Source of the DNA: Streptomyces poonensis
Lineage (GTDB): Bacteria; Actinomycetota; Actinomycetes; Streptomycetales; Streptomycetaceae
Length of the DNA: 64,000 nt
Direction of reading: 5' to 3'
Assembly (NCBI RefSeq): GCF_014650915.1
Contig: NZ_BMVW01000006.1
Span: forward strand, 323,401-387,400
Every line of letters begins with the position of its first letter. Position 1 is the stretch's first letter. The notes beneath the pieces are model-generated. The model did no database searches. It was not told the origin of the DNA and saw only the letters and a list, made by a program, of their open reading frames with translations. Both the position numbers and the translations under genes were made by a program. Positions 61,375-64,000 of the stretch are shown here, piece after piece.

Positions 61375-62478
61375 GTGGAAAGCTCCGGCCCGCAGGACAC
61401 CCGCCACGACACCCGCCGCCCGTACCGCGACGCCGGCCGCCCGTACCGCGTCGCCCTCCTCGCCTTCCCCGGCATCCGGGCCTTCGACGTCTCCGTCATC
61501 ACCGAGGTCTGGGGCACCGACCGCACCGACCGCGGCGCCCCCGCCTTCGACCTGCGCCGTGTCGCCGCCGACCGCGCCACCCCGGTCCCGATGCGCGGCG
61601 GCCTCACACTCCTCCCCGACCGCACCCTCACCTGGCTGCCCCGGGCCGACCTGATCCTGGTCCCCGGCCTCGACGACCACCTCACACCCGCCCCAGCGCC
61701 CGCCCTCGACGCCCTCCGCCGTGCCCATGCCCGGGGCACCCCCATCGCGGCCCTCTGCGGCGGCGCCTTCACCCTCGCCCAGGCCGGCCTGCTCGACGGC
61801 CGCCGCGCCATCACCCACTGGAACCTCGTCGACCTCCTGCGCGCCCACCACCCCCGCGTCACCGTCGTCCCCGACGCCCTGTTCATCGAGGACGACAACA
61901 TCTGGACCGCGGCCGGCACCGCGGCCGGCATCGATCTCTGCCTCCACCTCGTCCGACGTGCCCACGGAGCCGAGGCCGCGGCCACCATCGCCCGCTCGAT
62001 GGTCACCGCGCCCTTCCGCACCGGCACCCAGGCACAGTTCATCGAGCACCCCACCCCGCGCGCGGACCGCGACGCCGACGCCCTCGCCGCCGTCCGCGAG
62101 CACGCACTGCGCCACCTCCACGAACCGTTGACCGTCGCCGACCTGGCCGCCCACGCCGGTATGTCCCCGCGCTCCTTCGCCCGCCACTTCACCGCGGCGA
62201 CCGGGACCACCCCGCTCCGCTGGCTTCTCGACCAGCGCGTCGCGGCGGCCCAGAAACTCCTCGAACGCACCGACCTCCCCATGCCCGAGGTCGCCCGCCG
62301 CGCGGGGTTCGGCAGCGAGGTCACAATGCGCCAGCACTTCGCAGCGCGCCTCGCCACCAGCCCCCGCGCCTACCGAGCGGCGTTCGGCACAGGCCCGGAC
62401 ACCGACACCGACACCGACACCGACACCTACGCGGACACGGGCGCGCTCACGGGCGGCAGCAGCCCGATCGCCCGATAG
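61375..62478 (+). CDS. GlxA-family AraC-type regulator (DJ-1/PfpI-like plus AraC HTH)
   Basis: A 367-residue regulator. The N-terminal DJ-1/PfpI-like domain (RVALLAFPGIRAFDVSVITEVWG; nucleophile-elbow region TPIAALCGGAFTLAQAGLLDGR) is followed by two AraC HTHs (LTVADLAAHAGMSPRSFARHF and MPEVARRAGFGSEVTMRQHF). GTG at 61375. The C-terminus is a repeat (DTDTDTDTDTYADTG) from a (GACACC)n DNA tract. Its last 52 bp overlap the end of trpS on the other strand. It probably controls the divergent isochorismatase gene. Confidence 0.88.
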   Translation: MESSGPQDTRHDTRRPYRDAGRPYRVALLAFPGIRAFDVSVITEVWGTDRTDRGAPAFDLRRVAADRATPVPMRGGLTLLPDRTLTWLPRADLILVPGLDDHLTPAPAPALDALRRAHARGTPIAALCGGAFTLAQAGLLDGRRAITHWNLVDLLRAHHPRVTVVPDALFIEDDNIWTAAGTAAGIDLCLHLVRRAHGAEAAATIARSMVTAPFRTGTQAQFIEHPTPRADRDADALAAVREHALRHLHEPLTVADLAAHAGMSPRSFARHFTAATGTTPLRWLLDQRVAAAQKLLERTDLPMPEVARRAGFGSEVTMRQHFAARLATSPRAYRAAFGTGPDTDTDTDTDTYADTGALTGGSSPIAR

Positions 62479-63443
62479 GCGGCGTCCACCATCGGCCGGG
62501 CCATGCCCCGTGCCTTCTCCGCACCGTCCCGCAGCACCCCTTCCACATACGCGGAATCGGCGCACAGCTCACGGTGCCTCTCCTGTACGGGCCTGAGCAG
62601 CTCGACCACGGCCTCCGCGGTGTCCTTCTTCAGAGCGCCGTACGACGCGTACCCACCGCTCAACTTCTCCGGGTCCGCACCCGAGCACGCCGCGAGGATC
62701 TCCAGCAGGTTGGCCACCCCCGGCCGCGACTCCCGGTCGTACACGACGTCCTGCCCGCTGTCCGTCACGGCCCGCATGATCTTCTTCCGCACGACATCGG
62801 GCTCATCCAGCAGATAGACGATCCCGGGCCCGGAGTCGTCGGACTTCCCCATCTTCGCCGTGGGCTCCTGCAGGTTCATGACCCGGGCCGCCACCGGCGG
62901 CAGCGTGGCCTTCGGCACCACGAACGTCTGCCCGTACCGATGGTTGAACCGCACGGCCAGATCCCGCGCGAGCTCCACATGCTGTGCCTGGTCGTCCCCC
63001 ACCGGCACCTCGGCGGTCCCGTACGCGAGGATGTCCGCAGCCATGAGCACGGGATACGTCAGCAGCGACAGCCGCACACTCCCGCCCCGCTCCCGCTCCC
63101 GCGCCGCCTTCTCCTTGTACTGGATCATGCGCCGCATCTCCCCGTCCGTGGCCACGCACTCCAGCACGTACGACAGGCGCGCGTGCTCGTCGACATGACT
63201 CTGTACGAAGAGGGTGCACAGGTCCGGGTCGAGCCCGGAGGCCAGCAGCAACGTCGCCGACTGCCGACTCAGCCGGCGCACCCGCGCCGGATCGTGGTCC
63301 ACGGTCAGCGCGTGCAGATCGACGACGCAGAACAGCGCGTCGGCCCGGTGCTGGTCCACCGTGGCCCACTGGCGCATGGCCCCCAGATAGTTCCCCAGCG
63401 TCAGATGCCCGGTCGGCTTGATACCGCTGAAGACCCGTGTCAT
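62427..63443 (-). CDS. trpS: tryptophanyl-tRNA synthetase, auxiliary
   Basis: A 338-residue class I synthetase. HIGH-like TGHLTLGNYLGA, KMSKS-like PTAKMGKSDD, and core VDLHALT, MAADILAYGTAEVPVGDDQAQHVELARDLA (region), RFNHRYG. ATG at 63443 with GGAGA 8 nt upstream. By position it corresponds, as I recall, to the S. coelicolor synthetase TrpRS1, which is induced by tryptophan starvation and tolerates indolmycin; such strains have a second, housekeeping enzyme elsewhere. A Trp-Trp leader peptide and an attenuator precede it. Its stop lies inside the opposing regulator gene. Confidence 0.92.
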   Translation of the reverse strand: MTRVFSGIKPTGHLTLGNYLGAMRQWATVDQHRADALFCVVDLHALTVDHDPARVRRLSRQSATLLLASGLDPDLCTLFVQSHVDEHARLSYVLECVATDGEMRRMIQYKEKAARERERGGSVRLSLLTYPVLMAADILAYGTAEVPVGDDQAQHVELARDLAVRFNHRYGQTFVVPKATLPPVAARVMNLQEPTAKMGKSDDSGPGIVYLLDEPDVVRKKIMRAVTDSGQDVVYDRESRPGVANLLEILAACSGADPEKLSGGYASYGALKKDTAEAVVELLRPVQERHRELCADSAYVEGVLRDGAEKARGMARPMVDAAYRAIGLLPPVSAPVSA

Positions 63444-63528
63444 CTCGTTCTCTCCATCTCTCCGGTGCCCCGCTGTCCGGGTGCTCCGATCGGTCGGAGC
63501 CGCCGTGCCCGTCGGCCGGCTCCTCCAG

Positions 63529-63565
63529 GAGGGAGAAACAAGAACGGCCGCCAAGCGGCGGCCGT
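63529..63565 (-). terminator. transcription attenuator of trpS
   Basis: On the minus strand a perfect 9-bp stem (63565-63557 ACGGCCGCC and 63552-63544 GGCGGCCGT) with a 4-nt loop is followed by TCTTGTTTC. It lies between the leader peptide and trpS. Further G/C segments (GCCGCC and GGCGGCC around 63582-63600) can pair alternatively with its left arm, allowing an antiterminator. Confidence 0.85.
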
Positions 63566-63591
63566 CGAGTGCGTACGTGACCAGGCCGCCG

Positions 63592-63633
63592 TCAGGCGGC
63601 CCACCACAGCTGGGTGCACATACGCTTCGTCAT
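63592..63633 (-). CDS. trpS leader peptide with tandem Trp codons
   Basis: A 13-residue open frame MTKRMCTQLWWAA from the ATG at 63633 to TGA at 63592, with two adjacent TGG codons at 63606-63601. The stop overlaps one of the alternative RNA arms. The arrangement is that of ribosome-mediated attenuation: when charged tRNA-Trp is scarce, the ribosome stalls at Trp-Trp, an antiterminator forms, and trpS is transcribed. A ribosome site is weak (GGATGA). Confidence 0.88.
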   Translation of the reverse strand: MTKRMCTQLWWAA

Positions 63634-63677
63634 CACGTCATCCAGCGTACGCCCCGGGAGTGTCTTCTGGACCGGGG

Positions 63678-63706
63678 TTGACACGCCGTAGCCCCATCCG
63701 TATTGT
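63678..63706 (+). promoter_or_regulatory. consensus sigma-HrdB-type promoter directed to the rrn operon
   Basis: TTGACA (63678-63683), a 17-bp spacer, and TATTGT (63701-63706) on the + strand. This is the best promoter match in the window and points rightwards, away from trpS, towards the ribosomal RNA leader. It is probably one of several rrn promoters. Confidence 0.8.
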
Positions 63707-63839
63707 TCTCCGAGTTGTCCGACGTGAGCGCCGACTCCGGTCGGTCCCCGGACAGCCATTCCGCAGGTACCACCCACTCTCGACGATCAGTCGATCTGTC
63801 GTCGCGTCATTGGCGTGGGCATTTGCGAAATGAGGAATC

Positions 63840-64000
63840 CGCGTTCGAAAGGACGCAGCCCCGATTAGCTCGGGAGCCGGGAATCCGCTAAAGTCTCACC
63901 AGTCGGAACGGCCCAACGGCCGGGAAGACGACTCCCGCTGACTGGGAATCAGGCCCGAAAGGATCTGATAGAGTCGGAACCGCCGGAAAGGGAAACGCGA
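63840..64000 (+). promoter_or_regulatory. rrn promoter region and pre-16S rRNA leader
   Basis: After a further -10-like TAAAGT at 63889-63894 (no good -35), the sequence CGAAAGGATCTGATAGAGTC and the following CCGGAAAGGGAAACGCG are those I associate with Streptomyces rRNA-operon leaders upstream of 16S rRNA. The falling G+C and A-rich GGAAAGGGAAA stretch agree. The 16S gene itself is not in the window. Confidence 0.8.

Noticed and set aside
63444..63660. T-box riboswitch for trpS
   Set aside because: No T-box core sequence is seen, while a Trp-Trp leader peptide and attenuator explain the region.

Overview
The window is high-GC (roughly 70%) actinobacterial chromosome, and gene content and order point to a Streptomyces core region. 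The diagnostic runs are folP-folB, nuoD2, panC-nadB-nadC-coaX, lsr2-clpC, the sigE-cseA-cseB-cseC operon, disA-radA, ilvD, proC and an auxiliary trpS, in the order I remember for the S. coelicolor segment around SCO3334-SCO3399 (from memory, not searched). Start codons are often GTG or TTG, neighbouring genes often overlap by 4 bp (ATGA/GTGA), and many starts lie 5-10 nt after a TANNNT hexamer, which suggests leaderless transcripts.

Layout, left to right. 1-1.9 kb: folate genes (folP, an NTF2-like gene, the truncated folB). 1.9-5.8 kb: a glycine-betaine/osmoprotectant ABC transporter whose ATPase is divergent from the two permeases and the binding lipoprotein. 6-9.8 kb: a coiled-coil protein and a pair of bacterial PH-domain membrane proteins. 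9.8-12.1 kb: an orphan complex-I subunit, NuoD2, beside a MidA/NDUFAF7-type methyltransferase. 12.1-17.7 kb: a NarL-type two-component pair, a TmrB-like NTPase, an ArsR-like regulator with a clear palindrome upstream, and a threonine-aldolase-like enzyme. 17.9-23.5 kb: a cofactor operon for pantothenate/CoA and NAD. 23.7-30.4 kb: small proteins, a BlaI-like repressor, a short N-acetylglutamate-synthase-like GNAT, Lsr2, and ClpC with two ClgR-type motifs upstream.

30.5-33.6 kb: a 1,041-residue NACHT NTPase with leucine-rich C-terminal repeats, an NLR-like protein that is the best candidate here for an immune or otherwise undescribed function. 34-37.3 kb: an M23 peptidase and a TetR/MFS efflux pair sharing a 71-bp inverted-repeat intergenic region. 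37.4-41.1 kb: the cell-envelope stress system SigE-CseA-CseB-CseC. 41.3-48.2 kb: a MutY-type glycosylase, DisA, RadA, and a fusion protein joining a sigma-like part, a zinc anti-sigma-like motif, a membrane helix and a BACON domain. 48.3-54.2 kb: a Cys-rich protein, a Ppx/GppA phosphatase, a TIM-barrel isomerase with a TetR regulator, and IlvD. 54.3-62.5 kb: a PQQ-repeat Ser/Thr kinase, an SH3 protein, an ABC-2 exporter, ProC, and a divergent isochorismatase/GlxA pair. 62.4-63.7 kb: an auxiliary tryptophanyl-tRNA synthetase controlled by a Trp-Trp leader peptide and attenuator. 63.7-64.0 kb: promoters and leader of a ribosomal RNA operon whose 16S gene should begin just past the right edge.

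I see no insertion sequence, prophage, CRISPR array or tRNA gene. Spacers carry many short tandem repeats and strong hairpins, so most of the unusual structure is intergenic.
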